From: Pseudomonas nitroreducens TX1
GTDB lineage: Bacteria > Pseudomonadota > Gammaproteobacteria > Pseudomonadales > Pseudomonadaceae
Length of the DNA stretch: 64,000 nucleotides
Assembly: GCF_000313755.1 (NCBI RefSeq)
Contig: NZ_AMZB01000115.1
Location: forward strand, 1 to 64,000
Direction: 5' to 3'
Shown here one piece after another: positions 34,465-43,096 of this stretch; the first letter of the stretch is position 1; every line of letters starts with the position of its first letter. The notes under the pieces are model-generated. The model was given only the letters and a program-made list of their open reading frames with translations, was not told where the DNA came from and ran no database searches. The position numbers and the translations under genes were made by a program.

Positions 34465-35019
34465 TCAGCCCCTGCCGGGATCGGCGCCGGCCCCGCGGCG
34501 GAAGAACAGGGTCACCTGGCCCAGCTCGACGCCGAACTTGCGCATGCTCGAGCGGTTGATCAGGGTGTCCTCGTCCATCAGGTACATCCAGTCGTCGAAG
34601 CTCACCTTCCAGGTGCTGTCATCGACGACCAGGTTCAGCTCGTAGCGCCAGCGCAGCGCATTGCCGGCGATCTCGCCCACGGCTTCGCCGACAACATCGG
34701 CGGCGCGCCCCCGCCAGCGGCCGACGCCGTCCGGCGTCAGGGTCCAGACGCGCTGCTGGCGAGTGCCGTCGCTGTAGCGAAAGCGCTCGTCGAGGATCAG
34801 CCGTTCGCCTTCACGGCGGCTGCTGATGTCCACCACGAAGCGCTTGACCACCTCGCCGGACGGTTTCTGGAAGATGCCCCAGGCTGTTACCGGCCCGGCG
34901 AAGAACGCCGGCAGGTCGAGGGTGGGGCGCTCGTTGGCGTAGTGCTCGACGCCGACGTTGCCGCAACTGCCCAGCAGCAGACAAAGGGCGACTTGAAACA
35001 GGCGCAGGGTCAGCTTCAT
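34465..35019 (-). CDS. DUF3833 lipoprotein
   Basis: A 184-aa protein with a type II signal peptide and lipobox LLGSC (Cys at about residue 20), so it should be a lipid-anchored envelope protein. The body carries TAWGIFQKPSGEVVKRF and the late DDWMYLMDEDTLINRSSM, which identify DUF3833. Its function is not known; the family is often beside chalcone-isomerase-like and CFA/FAD genes. It starts within the stop of the previous gene (4-bp overlap). Confidence 0.85.
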   Translation of the reverse strand: MKLTLRLFQVALCLLLGSCGNVGVEHYANERPTLDLPAFFAGPVTAWGIFQKPSGEVVKRFVVDISSRREGERLILDERFRYSDGTRQQRVWTLTPDGVGRWRGRAADVVGEAVGEIAGNALRWRYELNLVVDDSTWKVSFDDWMYLMDEDTLINRSSMRKFGVELGQVTLFFRRGAGADPGRG

Positions 35020-35552
35020 GGTGGGTCTCCGTTCAAGCCCAGCAGGTCGCGGCGCAGCTCGGGATTGCGCGTGCGCGGGTCCAGCCAGATGGAAAAGAAC
35101 GCCCGGGCGAAGCGGATATCGGCCACCGTATGGCGCAGCTTGCCGTCGACGTAGAAGCGGCAGCCCTCATCGGGCAGGAAGACGCCGGTGATCCGTTGCC
35201 CGGCCTGCACGTCGACGAAGGCCTGGCGCATCTCGACGGCCCAGCTCGCCAACTGCGTTTCGTCGGCAGCCCCCAGGCGGCGCATTTCCTCGAGGCTGGC
35301 CTGCACCAGGGTGTCCCGCGATAGTTCGCGACGGTAAACCAGCTCAAGCGCAAAAGCATGGGACCAGCCCGGCGAGGCTTCAGCACTCCACAGATGCGCC
35401 TCGTACACCACGAAGCCGAACCAGCTGAACTGGCCCTGGCCAATCTGCATGGCCCTGGGGACTTCGCTGCGCCAGTCCGCGCAGGCCGTCGGCGTCCACA
35501 GGCCGTAGAGCAGGGCGATACTCAGGGAGAGCAGGGTGGTGGTCGCGCGCAT
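35016..35552 (-). CDS. Exported chalcone-isomerase-like protein
   Basis: A 178-aa protein with an N-terminal signal peptide (cleavage near residue 25, after ACA). The rest fits the bacterial chalcone isomerase-like family (GFVVYEAHLWSAEASPGW, LVYRRELSRDTLVQASLEEM, FVDVQAGQRITGVFLPDEGC). True flavonoid chemistry is unlikely; members may bind fatty acids. It is the first gene of the five-gene photolyase operon, 33 bp downstream of the candidate light-type promoter. Confidence 0.83.
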   Translation of the reverse strand: MRATTTLLSLSIALLYGLWTPTACADWRSEVPRAMQIGQGQFSWFGFVVYEAHLWSAEASPGWSHAFALELVYRRELSRDTLVQASLEEMRRLGAADETQLASWAVEMRQAFVDVQAGQRITGVFLPDEGCRFYVDGKLRHTVADIRFARAFFSIWLDPRTRNPELRRDLLGLNGDPP

Positions 35553-35584
35553 GAAAGCCAGCTCCAGGTTCCTGCACTAATGGT

Positions 35585-35608
35585 TATACAAAAAATTATA
35601 GTTGTACA
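35585..35608 (-). promoter_or_regulatory. Light-type promoter/operator TGTACA-N12-TGTATA with TATAAT
   Basis: Read on the minus strand: TGTACA, then ACTATAATTTTT, then TGTATA. A consensus -10 TATAAT lies inside the 12-bp spacer, so a regulator on both half sites would cover the promoter. It is 33 bp upstream of the chalcone-isomerase-like gene. Control by the nearby LitR-type regulator is inferred. Confidence 0.7.
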
Positions 35609-35841
35609 GATATTGGATGAATGGCAATGACGGTTTCTCAGTGGATTCGCTTTGCGGAAAGCGGGTGTTTCTGGGGGATAGCCACCGATGGCGCTTGAAG
35701 AGAGGCGGGTAGGAGAATCGAGGGTGCGTACAAGTGCTGCGTTAATTGTGTGCATATTGGTGTGTTTGTATAGATAATGCCTCCACCCAGAGCATTCCGC
35801 CGATGACGGAGTGATGTCTTTCGCCTGCCGATGACGAAACC

Positions 35842-36906
35842 ATGCCTGACGCCCCTTCCTTGACTCGAAACCAACGCCTGCTGCGCAGCGCCGCCATCGG
35901 CGGCGTCTTGTGCGGCGCCATCGGCCTGTTTGCCTGGAGCGCGGGCTGGCTGGGCGCTCATCCGCTCACCAGCGCACAGTTGATCGACCGCATGGAGACC
36001 AATGCCGGGGTCCATCCGGGGTATCGCCGCGCCCATCCACGCGGCATCTGCTTCAGCGGTTACCTGGAGGTGAACGGCACGCTGGCTCCTCTCTCCCGTG
36101 CGGCACTGCTGGGAGTGGGCCGGGTGCCGGTGCTGGGGCGTTTGTCGGTCGGTGCGGGCAATCCGCACGCCGGGGATACCAGCGTGCCGGTGCGCAGCAT
36201 GGCGCTGCTGCTGCGTCAGCCCGACGGGCAGCAATGGCGCATGGCGATGAACAACCCCCCCGTGCTGGCGGTGCGCACGCCGGAGGATTTCTACGAGCAG
36301 ATGGGGGCGATGCGGCCAGACCCGGCGACCGGCAAAAGCGATCCGCAGCGCGTCAAGGCATTCTTCGATGCGCATCCCGAAAGCGCCGGGTTCCGTGCCT
36401 GGGCGGCGTCCTACCGGCCCAGCGACAGCTTCGCCAGTACCGCCTACAACAGTATCAATGCCTTCGTTCTGGTCGATGGCAAAGGACAGCGCCAGGCGGT
36501 TCGCTGGTCGATGGTGCCGCAATTGGCCGCCACGCCCCTGGCCGCCGCCGGCGTGGCCGACGATGCGCTGCAGCAGGACCTGCTGCAGCGCCTGCAAGCG
36601 GCGCCGCTGCGCTGGACCTGGCGCTTCACCCTGGCGGGTGCCGGCGATCCGGTGGACGACCCGACCCATGCCTGGCCCGCCGAGCGCAGGCAGGTGGACG
36701 CCGGCATCCTGGTGGTGGAGCAGGCACGCGCGCAGTTGGGCGGCGATTGCTACGGCTTCAACTTCGATCCGCTGGTCCTGCCTGACGGCGTCGAACCCAG
36801 CGGGGATGCCATCCTGCGCGCCCGCTCATCGGCCTATGCGCAGTCCTATCGTCGGCGGACCCTCGAAGGGCAGCCGTCCAGCCAGCACCTGGGAGCACAA
36901 CCGTGA
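35842..36906 (+). CDS. Catalase-related peroxidase (SrpA-like)
   Basis: A 354-aa heme protein of the small catalase family. It has an N-terminal membrane or signal segment (LLRSAAIGGVLCGAIGLFAW). The distal-His region HPRGICFSGYLEVNG and SFASTAYNSINAFVLVDGKG match SrpA-type catalase-like peroxidases. It probably detoxifies peroxides in the periplasm. It is translationally coupled (4-bp overlap) to a cytochrome b561, which could supply electrons. GATAAT at 35773-35778 is a possible -10. Light control is uncertain. Confidence 0.87.
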   Translation: MPDAPSLTRNQRLLRSAAIGGVLCGAIGLFAWSAGWLGAHPLTSAQLIDRMETNAGVHPGYRRAHPRGICFSGYLEVNGTLAPLSRAALLGVGRVPVLGRLSVGAGNPHAGDTSVPVRSMALLLRQPDGQQWRMAMNNPPVLAVRTPEDFYEQMGAMRPDPATGKSDPQRVKAFFDAHPESAGFRAWAASYRPSDSFASTAYNSINAFVLVDGKGQRQAVRWSMVPQLAATPLAAAGVADDALQQDLLQRLQAAPLRWTWRFTLAGAGDPVDDPTHAWPAERRQVDAGILVVEQARAQLGGDCYGFNFDPLVLPDGVEPSGDAILRARSSAYAQSYRRRTLEGQPSSQHLGAQP

Positions 36907-37469
36907 GCGCGCCTGTCGAGTCCTTCCATCCGTTGCTTCGCCTGCTGCATGGCCTGATGGCTGTCCTGGTGATCGCCATGCTCTTCATCGGTGTCGCCAT
37001 GGTCGCCAGCGTCGACGGCAGCCAGCCGCAACTGGTTGCCTGGCATAAGCAGCTGGGGCTGGCGTTGCTGGTTCTTCTGTTGGCCCGCCTGCTGGTCCGT
37101 GCTCTGACGGCGCGCCCGGCGCTGCCGGCCTCGGTAACGCCCTGGCAACGGCGCATGGCGGGAGCTGTGCATTTCGCGCTGTATGGCCTGCTGTTGGGAC
37201 AGATCCTGCTCGGGTGGGCCATGCAGGGCGCCGCGGACTATCCGTTGCGACTTGCGTCGTGGCGCATCCCGGCGCTGGTCGACGCCGATCCGGACCTCTA
37301 CGGCGTCCTGCGCTGCGCACACGGCTGGATGGCCTATGGTCTCTTCGCCCTGATCCTGGTGCATGCTGCGGCGGCGCTGGTCCATGGCCTGCTTCGCCGT
37401 GACGGTGTCTGGTCGAGCATGTGGCGCTTTCGCCAAGGCGAGGAAGAGCCTGGGAATCCCGGGCGCTGA
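36903..37469 (+). CDS. Cytochrome b561
   Basis: A 188-aa inner-membrane diheme b-type cytochrome with four hydrophobic segments. Candidate heme-ligand histidines are in FHPLLRLLHG, AWHKQLGLALL, AVHFALYGLLL and LRCAHGWMAYGLFALILVHA. It would pass electrons from the quinol pool to a periplasmic acceptor, most simply the preceding catalase-like peroxidase. The two genes overlap by 4 bp. Confidence 0.87.
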   Translation: MSAPVESFHPLLRLLHGLMAVLVIAMLFIGVAMVASVDGSQPQLVAWHKQLGLALLVLLLARLLVRALTARPALPASVTPWQRRMAGAVHFALYGLLLGQILLGWAMQGAADYPLRLASWRIPALVDADPDLYGVLRCAHGWMAYGLFALILVHAAAALVHGLLRRDGVWSSMWRFRQGEEEPGNPGR

Positions 37470-37526
37470 GCGGCAACGCGGGCGGCGCTCACCCAGCACA
37501 GGACGTTGTCTGCGCCGCGCCGGGCG

Positions 37527-37745
37527 TCAGTTTCCGGCTTGCCGCGCAATCCATTCTGCCAAGGCTTCGCTGATCGGCTGGGCGTTCGCATCCAGCACCA
37601 TCAGGTGACGCCGGACGGCTTGCGCGGTTTCCGGTGATCCGCTTGCCTCCGCCCAGGCGGCGAGCTCTCGAATGGCGGCGCTGGTGGCATTGATGTTCTG
37701 GTTGATGCGGCAGACCAGCGAAGGGAGGGAATGGGTATTCATCAT
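37527..37745 (-). CDS. Small hypothetical protein (72 aa)
   Basis: MMNTHSLPSLVCRINQNINA is followed by an alpha-helical body (ATSAAIRELAAWAEASG, TAQAVRRHLMVLDANAQPIS). I do not recognise the family. The start at 37745 has a strong but close GGAGG. A soluble helical-bundle protein is likely. It is downstream of the diguanylate cyclase gene on the same strand but separated by a terminator-like palindrome. Confidence 0.6.
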   Translation of the reverse strand: MMNTHSLPSLVCRINQNINATSAAIRELAAWAEASGSPETAQAVRRHLMVLDANAQPISEALAEWIARQAGN

Positions 37746-37777
37746 GACCTCCGGCAACGGGGACGTCAGAGCACTCA

Positions 37778-37810
37778 AAAGCAAGAAAGGCCGTATCGAT
37801 CGATACGGCC
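37778..37810 (-). terminator. Candidate intrinsic terminator with 22-bp palindrome
   Basis: A perfect palindrome spans 37789-37810 (halves GGCCGTATCGA / TCGATACGGCC). On the minus strand it is followed by TTTCTTGCTTTT. It would end transcripts from the diguanylate cyclase gene at 37957. The absence of a spacer means a tight hairpin, and a binding site for a dimeric protein is the alternative. Confidence 0.5.
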
Positions 37811-37956
37811 TCGGGCCTTGCGACTGCTGCTCTCCAAGCCACACGGCAGAAAAAATTTAGCAAAAACGATTCTGGAATCAAGCCCTGCCAGGCGCTTTCC
37901 CTGGGCGAGCCTGGGTTCCGGGCTCTGCCCCATCGGGCGCGTCCCTTCGCCGGGCT

Positions 37957-39504
37957 TCAACCGGCCTGGAGCCGGTTGCGGCCCATTCTCTTGGCGGCAT
38001 AGAGTGCGGCATCGGCGCTGTCGAGCAAGGACTGCCAACCGTCCAGTGCCGCACCCGAGGCACTGGCGATGCCGATGCTCAGGGTCACCCTTGCGAACGG
38101 GCTGGAGCGGTGGGGAATGGCTTTCTCCTCCAGGTGGTCGAGCATCCTCTGCGCAACCACTGCCGCCCCGGCTTGATCGGTGAGCGGCAGCACTACGGCC
38201 ATCTCCTCACCGCCATACCGCGCTACCAGGTCGGTTGGGCGGCGTACGCAGTCTGCGAGAAGCTTGCCGACCTCCTGCAGGCAGGCATCGCCCGCGGGGT
38301 GGCCGTAGGTGTCGTTGAACAGCTTGAAGTGATCGATATCGACCATCAGCAGCGCGAGCGGGGTTTTTTCGCGCTGCGCCCTGCGCACCTCAACCTCCAG
38401 TGTTTCGTTGAAGCAGCGACGGTTGGCCAGCCCCGTCAGCGGATCGTTCAAGGCCAGGTGCGCGAGCTTCTGGTTGCTGTCGAGCAACTGCTGCTGGGCG
38501 ATGCGCAACTCGCTTTCCACGGCCACGCGACGGCGGATGTCGCGGATCAGCATCCAGCCGACGAAACTGGTGAGCATCAGCAGGCCGGACACCACCAGCA
38601 GCGACAGCAGCGCTTCGAAACGCCAGGCGCCCATCGCCTCGTTCCGGCCCAGCGCGACCGTCGTCACCAGCGGCAGCTTGTCGCTCTTGCGGAAGGCATA
38701 GAGACGCTCCACGCCATCCAGGCTGGAGGTGAACGAGGCGGTGCCGACCGAGCGATCCACCAGGTACTTGGCGTAGATCGGCGACTTCGAGAAATTGCGC
38801 CCCATGTCCTGCTCGCGGAAGGGGTAGCGCACCAGCAGCGAGCCGTCGGTGTAGGACAGGCCGATGGCGCCTTCGCGGCCGATGTCGAGCTGGCCGAAGA
38901 GGCGCAGGAAGTTCTCGATGCCCAGGGTCACCGCGACGACACCGGCGAACTCGCCGTTCGGATCATTGAAGCGGCGGCTGACGGTGATCACCCATTCCTG
39001 GGTCGAGCGGCTGCGAATCGGCAGGCCAATGAACGGCTCGCGGGAGGGATCGTTGCGGTGGTGGATGAAAAAGGCCCGGTCACTGCTGTTCGCGCCGGCG
39101 GGAGTCGGTCGGTTCGACGCCATCAGCCAGCGGCCGTCGCGGTCGTAGACCGTCACGCCGCTCAACTGAGGCATCAGCGACTGCTGGCGGCCGACGAGTT
39201 GTCGCAGTCTTTGGATCTGCACCGGCCCGCTGCCCTCGGTTTCCAGTCGCTCGACCAGGCCCAGCAGGATCAGCGAGCTTTGCCGGACTATGCCTTCGGA
39301 ATAGGTCGACAGCGCCTGGGTCAGGTTGAGGCTATGGACATTGATGTCCTCCAGCACCTGCTTGCGGGAGGCCATCACTTTCCAGAGCGTCAGCGAGGCC
39401 AGCGAGCTGCCGATGATCAGCAGCAACAGAAACACGAGCTGGATGTCACGCTTCACGACGGTGACCGGGGCGGTCCCGCTTTTCCCTGGGGCAGACAATC
39501 GCAA
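37957..39504 (-). CDS. Membrane diguanylate cyclase with dCACHE sensor
   Basis: A 515-aa protein. A TM helix at about 19-43, a periplasmic double-CACHE ligand domain (about 44-285; VTVYDRDGRWLMASN, FIGLPIRSRSTQEWVITVSRR) and a second TM at about 292-315 precede a GGDEF domain. The active-site loop is RYGGEEM, a form seen in active cyclases, with the RPTD product-inhibition (I) site just before it. It should make c-di-GMP in response to a small periplasmic ligand. The start is TTG at 39504, supported by AAGGA 8 bases upstream; later starts lose the first TM. Confidence 0.87.
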   Translation of the reverse strand: MRLSAPGKSGTAPVTVVKRDIQLVFLLLLIIGSSLASLTLWKVMASRKQVLEDINVHSLNLTQALSTYSEGIVRQSSLILLGLVERLETEGSGPVQIQRLRQLVGRQQSLMPQLSGVTVYDRDGRWLMASNRPTPAGANSSDRAFFIHHRNDPSREPFIGLPIRSRSTQEWVITVSRRFNDPNGEFAGVVAVTLGIENFLRLFGQLDIGREGAIGLSYTDGSLLVRYPFREQDMGRNFSKSPIYAKYLVDRSVGTASFTSSLDGVERLYAFRKSDKLPLVTTVALGRNEAMGAWRFEALLSLLVVSGLLMLTSFVGWMLIRDIRRRVAVESELRIAQQQLLDSNQKLAHLALNDPLTGLANRRCFNETLEVEVRRAQREKTPLALLMVDIDHFKLFNDTYGHPAGDACLQEVGKLLADCVRRPTDLVARYGGEEMAVVLPLTDQAGAAVVAQRMLDHLEEKAIPHRSSPFARVTLSIGIASASGAALDGWQSLLDSADAALYAAKRMGRNRLQAG

Positions 39505-39950
39505 GATATTTCCTTATCAGCAGCGTTCCGGTGATGTGCCTGTCTCGGCCAGTTTCCAGGGAGCCATGCGCTTCATGCCATTCAACCAACGTCCTGGCCT
39601 TGAGCGCCATCAAGCGAACCCCTGGGCCTGCGCAGAGGAGCGAGCGGAGCGGCAATTATCTCGCAAAAGCGGCGGAAGCATCGCACTGGACAGCGGCGTT
39701 ACAGGCTAGCGAAGCGTGCACGGGGCGAGGGGATCGGCTCATTGGAGGGAAGCACGGCGCGGCCTGTGGCGGCTGTCCTGCATTCGTGGCGGGAGCCACG
39801 GGGCCCGATCACAGTGTCTTCTGCATCGATTGATCAGCGGCGTGCATCAATGCATGCAAACATAGCACTTATCGTTTCAAAGTGTGTCCAGCAGAATCGG
39901 GCCGTCGCAAGCGCCAACAAGCCCAAATAAGATCGCTGGAGAAATGACCT
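39505..39950. other. Intergenic region upstream of the MFS gene
   Basis: A 446-bp gap between divergent genes for the cyclase and the MFS transporter. No gene with convincing coding character is visible. The part near 39840-39900 is AT-richer and contains ATGCATGCA repeats, where the MFS promoter is likely. A GGAG ribosome site precedes the MFS ATG. Confidence 0.5.
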
Positions 39951-41252
39951 ATGCATGCCTTCCCACAACCGGGCTCGCCGTCCGCACGCTCAAAGGCGGG
40001 CGCCGTGTTTCGAGTGACCTCGGGTAACTTCCTCGAGCAGTTCGATTTCTTTCTCTTCGGCTTCTACGCCACCCAGATAGCTGCCGTTTTCTTCCCGTCT
40101 TCCAGCGAGTTCGCCTCGCTCATGATGACTTTTGCGGTGTTCGGCGCGGGGTTCCTGATGCGTCCGCTCGGCGCGGTGATCCTCGGTGCGTACATCGACG
40201 ATGCGGGGCGCAAGAAAGGCCTGATCGTCACGCTGTCGATCATGGCCAGCGGCACGCTGTTGATCGTCCTGGTGCCGGGTTACGCCAGCATCGGGCTCTG
40301 GGCGCCGTTGCTGGTGCTGGTCGGGCGGCTGCTGCAGGGCTTTTCCGCTGGCGCCGAGCTTGGCGGCGTCTCGGTCTACCTGGCGGAAATGGCGACGCCG
40401 GGGCGCAAGGGCTTCTACACCAGCTGGCAGTCGGCGAGCCAGCAGGCGGCCATCGTGGTGGCCGCGGCACTGGGCTACGCGCTGAACCAGTTCATGGCGC
40501 CGGCCGTGGTGGCCGACTGGGGGTGGCGGATTCCCTTTGCGGTGGGTTGCGTGATCGTCCCCTTCATCTTCGTGCTCCGCCGCAGTCTCGAGGAAACCGA
40601 GGAGTTCACCCGGCGCGCCCAGCGTCCGACGATGAAACAGGTGTTCGCCACGCTGGGGCGGAACTGGAACGTCGTCGTGGCTGGCATGCTGATGGTGGCC
40701 ATGACCACCACCGCGTTCTACCTGATCACCGTGTACGCACCGACCTTCGGCAAGACCGTCCTCAACCTCAGCGCCACGGATGCCTTGCTCGTCACCCTGC
40801 TCGTCGGCGTCTCGAACTTCGTCTGGCTGCCCATCGGCGGTCATCTGAGCGATCGTTACGGGCGCAAGCCCATGCTCATCGCCATGACGCTCCTGGCTGT
40901 CTTCACGGCTTATCCGGCACTGTCCTTCCTGGCCGCTTCACCCAGCTTCGGACACATGCTGCAGGTCCTGCTCTGGCTGTCCTTCCTCTATGGCCTCTAC
41001 AACGGAGCGATGATCCCGGCACTCACCGAGATCATGCCGGTCGAGGTTCGGGTCGCGGGTTTCTCGTTGGCCTACAGCCTGGCGACGGCGGTGTTCGGCG
41101 GCTTCACGCCGGCGATCTGTACCTGGCTCATCCACCTGAGCGGCGACAAGGGCGCACCGGGATACTGGATGACCTTCGCCGCGCTTTGTGCGCTCTGCGC
41201 GACCCTGCTGCTGTATCGCGACAGTTCCGCGCGCGTTGCGCAGCCAGCCTGA
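39951..41252 (+). CDS. MFS metabolite:H+ symporter (citrate/tricarballylate type)
   Basis: A 433-aa 12-TM major facilitator protein of the metabolite:H+ symporter group. Features are [20 protein letters not shown] at the N-terminus, [21 protein letters not shown] (the MFS signature loop), [15 protein letters not shown] and [12 protein letters not shown]. It resembles CitA/TcuC carriers of tri- and dicarboxylates; the exact acid is unknown. It is followed after 15 bp by an exported binding protein. Confidence 0.85.
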   Translation: MHAFPQPGSPSARSKAGAVFRVTSGNFLEQFDFFLFGFYATQIAAVFFPSSSEFASLMMTFAVFGAGFLMRPLGAVILGAYIDDAGRKKGLIVTLSIMASGTLLIVLVPGYASIGLWAPLLVLVGRLLQGFSAGAELGGVSVYLAEMATPGRKGFYTSWQSASQQAAIVVAAALGYALNQFMAPAVVADWGWRIPFAVGCVIVPFIFVLRRSLEETEEFTRRAQRPTMKQVFATLGRNWNVVVAGMLMVAMTTTAFYLITVYAPTFGKTVLNLSATDALLVTLLVGVSNFVWLPIGGHLSDRYGRKPMLIAMTLLAVFTAYPALSFLAASPSFGHMLQVLLWLSFLYGLYNGAMIPALTEIMPVEVRVAGFSLAYSLATAVFGGFTPAICTWLIHLSGDKGAPGYWMTFAALCALCATLLLYRDSSARVAQPA

Positions 41253-41267
41253 CTGAGAGAATCCCTG

Positions 41268-42044
41268 ATGAAGAGATTGGCGAAACACCTTGCCGCGCTC
41301 GCCATCGGCCTCTGCGCGCTCAATAGCGCCGCATCGGCCGAGGAACTGGATGTCATGACCTCCGGCGGATTCACCGCGGCCTTCAAACAGTTGAGCGCGA
41401 CCTTCGCCGAGCGTAGCGGCGACACGATCCATACGGTGCTTGGCCCGTCCATGGGGCAGGCCCGCGAGGCCATACCCAAGCGGCTCGCGCGGGGCGAGAA
41501 CGCCGATGTGGTGATCATGGTGGGCTATGCGCTGGATGAGCTGATCCGCCAGGGCAGGGTCGACCCGGCTTCCAGGGTCGAACTGGCGGATTCGCGCATC
41601 GGCATGGTGGTGAGGCAGGGGGCTGCCAAGCCGGACATCGGCTCCGAAGACGCGTTCAGAAAGACCCTGCTCGATGCCAGGTCGCTTGCCTACTCCGACA
41701 GCGCCAGCGGGATGTACATCCAGAACGAGCTGTTCCGCAAACTGGGTGTGCAGCAGTCGGTAGCCTCGAAGGCCCGTATGATCGAGCGGATACCGGTGGC
41801 TTCGGTGGTGGCCTCGGGGCAATACGAGATCGGCTTCCAGCAGGTGGCCGAACTGCTGCCCGTCTCCGGGGTGACGTTCGTCGGCAGGATTCCGGAAAGC
41901 CTGCAGTCCATCACCCGTTACTCCGCCGGCATTGTGCGCAACGCCAGGCATCCGGAGCAGGCCAGGGCGCTGCTGGCCTACCTGTCCTCGCCGGCTGCGC
42001 AGCCGGTGATCCAGTCGAGCGGGCTGGACTCAATCCCCCGCTGA
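41268..42044 (+). CDS. Exported ModA-like substrate-binding protein, no cognate ABC
   Basis: A 258-aa periplasmic protein with a signal peptide (cleaved at ASA-EE, about residue 24) and the type II binding fold (LDVMTSGGFTAAFKQLSATF, YSDSASGMYIQNELF, EIGFQQVAELLP). It looks like the molybdate-binding family but lacks neighbouring ModB/ModC. Co-transcription with an MFS carboxylate carrier suggests an organic acid ligand or a chemosensory or chaperone role. It overlaps the convergent LysR gene by 15 bp. Confidence 0.82.
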   Translation: MKRLAKHLAALAIGLCALNSAASAEELDVMTSGGFTAAFKQLSATFAERSGDTIHTVLGPSMGQAREAIPKRLARGENADVVIMVGYALDELIRQGRVDPASRVELADSRIGMVVRQGAAKPDIGSEDAFRKTLLDARSLAYSDSASGMYIQNELFRKLGVQQSVASKARMIERIPVASVVASGQYEIGFQQVAELLPVSGVTFVGRIPESLQSITRYSAGIVRNARHPEQARALLAYLSSPAAQPVIQSSGLDSIPR

Positions 42045-42938
42045 CTGCACCGGCATGTCCCTGACCAGCCGCTCCAACTCCAGTGCCGCGGGCGTCAGCG
42101 CGCGTCCGCGGCACTTGATCAGGCCGACGTTGCGCACCACCTGCGGCTCCTCCAACGGCACGGCGGTGAGCAGCGGGTGATGCGTCCGCGGCATGGCGAT
42201 CGACGGCACCGCCGCAACGCCCAGTCCGGCCTCGACCAGGCCGATGGCCGTGGTCACATGCCGCGTTTCGCAGATGCTTTGCCGGGTTGGGTGCAGGCGC
42301 TTCAGGGCCTGGCTCAGGATCAGGCGATTACCCGACGTCTTGTCCAGCGAGATGTAGTCGTGCTCGTACATCTGGCTCCAGGTCACCGAAGGCCGGTTGG
42401 CCAAGGGGTGGTCGCGCCGGCAGGCCATCACATAGCGCTCTTCGAGCAGCAGCTCGAAGGTCAGCCCCGGGTCCAGGTGAGCGCTGAAACTGACGCCGAA
42501 GTCGGCTTCGCCGCTGGCCACCGCCGCGTTGACGTCATTGGCGCTGGAGTCCAGCACCATGATCTTGATGCGTGGGTAGAGGCGATGGAATTCGCTCACC
42601 ACCTGGGGCATGAAGTAATAGGCCGCCGAGGGCACGCAGGCGATGGTGACGCGCTCGGTCCTGCTCGAAGCGACCTCGGCGATGCTCATCAAGGCACTGT
42701 CCAGGTGATCGAGCACCCGCTCGACTTCCGGCAGGAAGGCGCGACCGACCGGGGTGAGGCTCACCTTGCGGGTCGTGCGCTCGAACAGCCGCACGTTCAA
42801 CGCCGATTCGAGTTTCTCGATGCGCCGGCTGAGCGCGGGCTGGGTAATCTTCACAGCCTCGGCCGCCTTGCGGAAGCTGCCTTTCTCGACGACGGCACGG
42901 AAGGCTTGAAGGTCGTCCAGGTCGAAATTGATGCTCAT
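42030..42938 (-). CDS. LysR-family transcriptional regulator
   Basis: A 302-aa regulator. The winged HTH is at residues 7-65 (AFRAVVEKGSFRKAAEAVKITQPALSRR, RTTRKVSLTPVGRAFL), followed by the usual effector domain of two alpha/beta lobes. It is convergent with the binding-protein gene and likely controls the MFS/binding-protein pair, by analogy with citrate and tricarballylate loci where a LysR gene accompanies the carrier. Inferred, not shown. Confidence 0.85.
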   Translation of the reverse strand: MSINFDLDDLQAFRAVVEKGSFRKAAEAVKITQPALSRRIEKLESALNVRLFERTTRKVSLTPVGRAFLPEVERVLDHLDSALMSIAEVASSRTERVTIACVPSAAYYFMPQVVSEFHRLYPRIKIMVLDSSANDVNAAVASGEADFGVSFSAHLDPGLTFELLLEERYVMACRRDHPLANRPSVTWSQMYEHDYISLDKTSGNRLILSQALKRLHPTRQSICETRHVTTAIGLVEAGLGVAAVPSIAMPRTHHPLLTAVPLEEPQVVRNVGLIKCRGRALTPAALELERLVRDMPVQSAGD

Positions 42939-43096
42939 CGAAATGCCGCGCTATTGATAAATGTACGGCATCAATAGCATGCCGGGACAAACCAGGGAAA
43001 GCCGTCACCCAACCCACCTTCCCATACGGCGATACCCGCATTGCGAAACCGCTGTAACGGCGCGCCGGCGGCCTCCCAGCGGCCGGCGCGGCCAGA

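Noticed and set aside
37957-39504. GGEEM taken as a degenerate GGDEF active site
   Set aside because: The GGEEM form retains the acidic residues and is seen in active diguanylate cyclases, and the I-site is intact.
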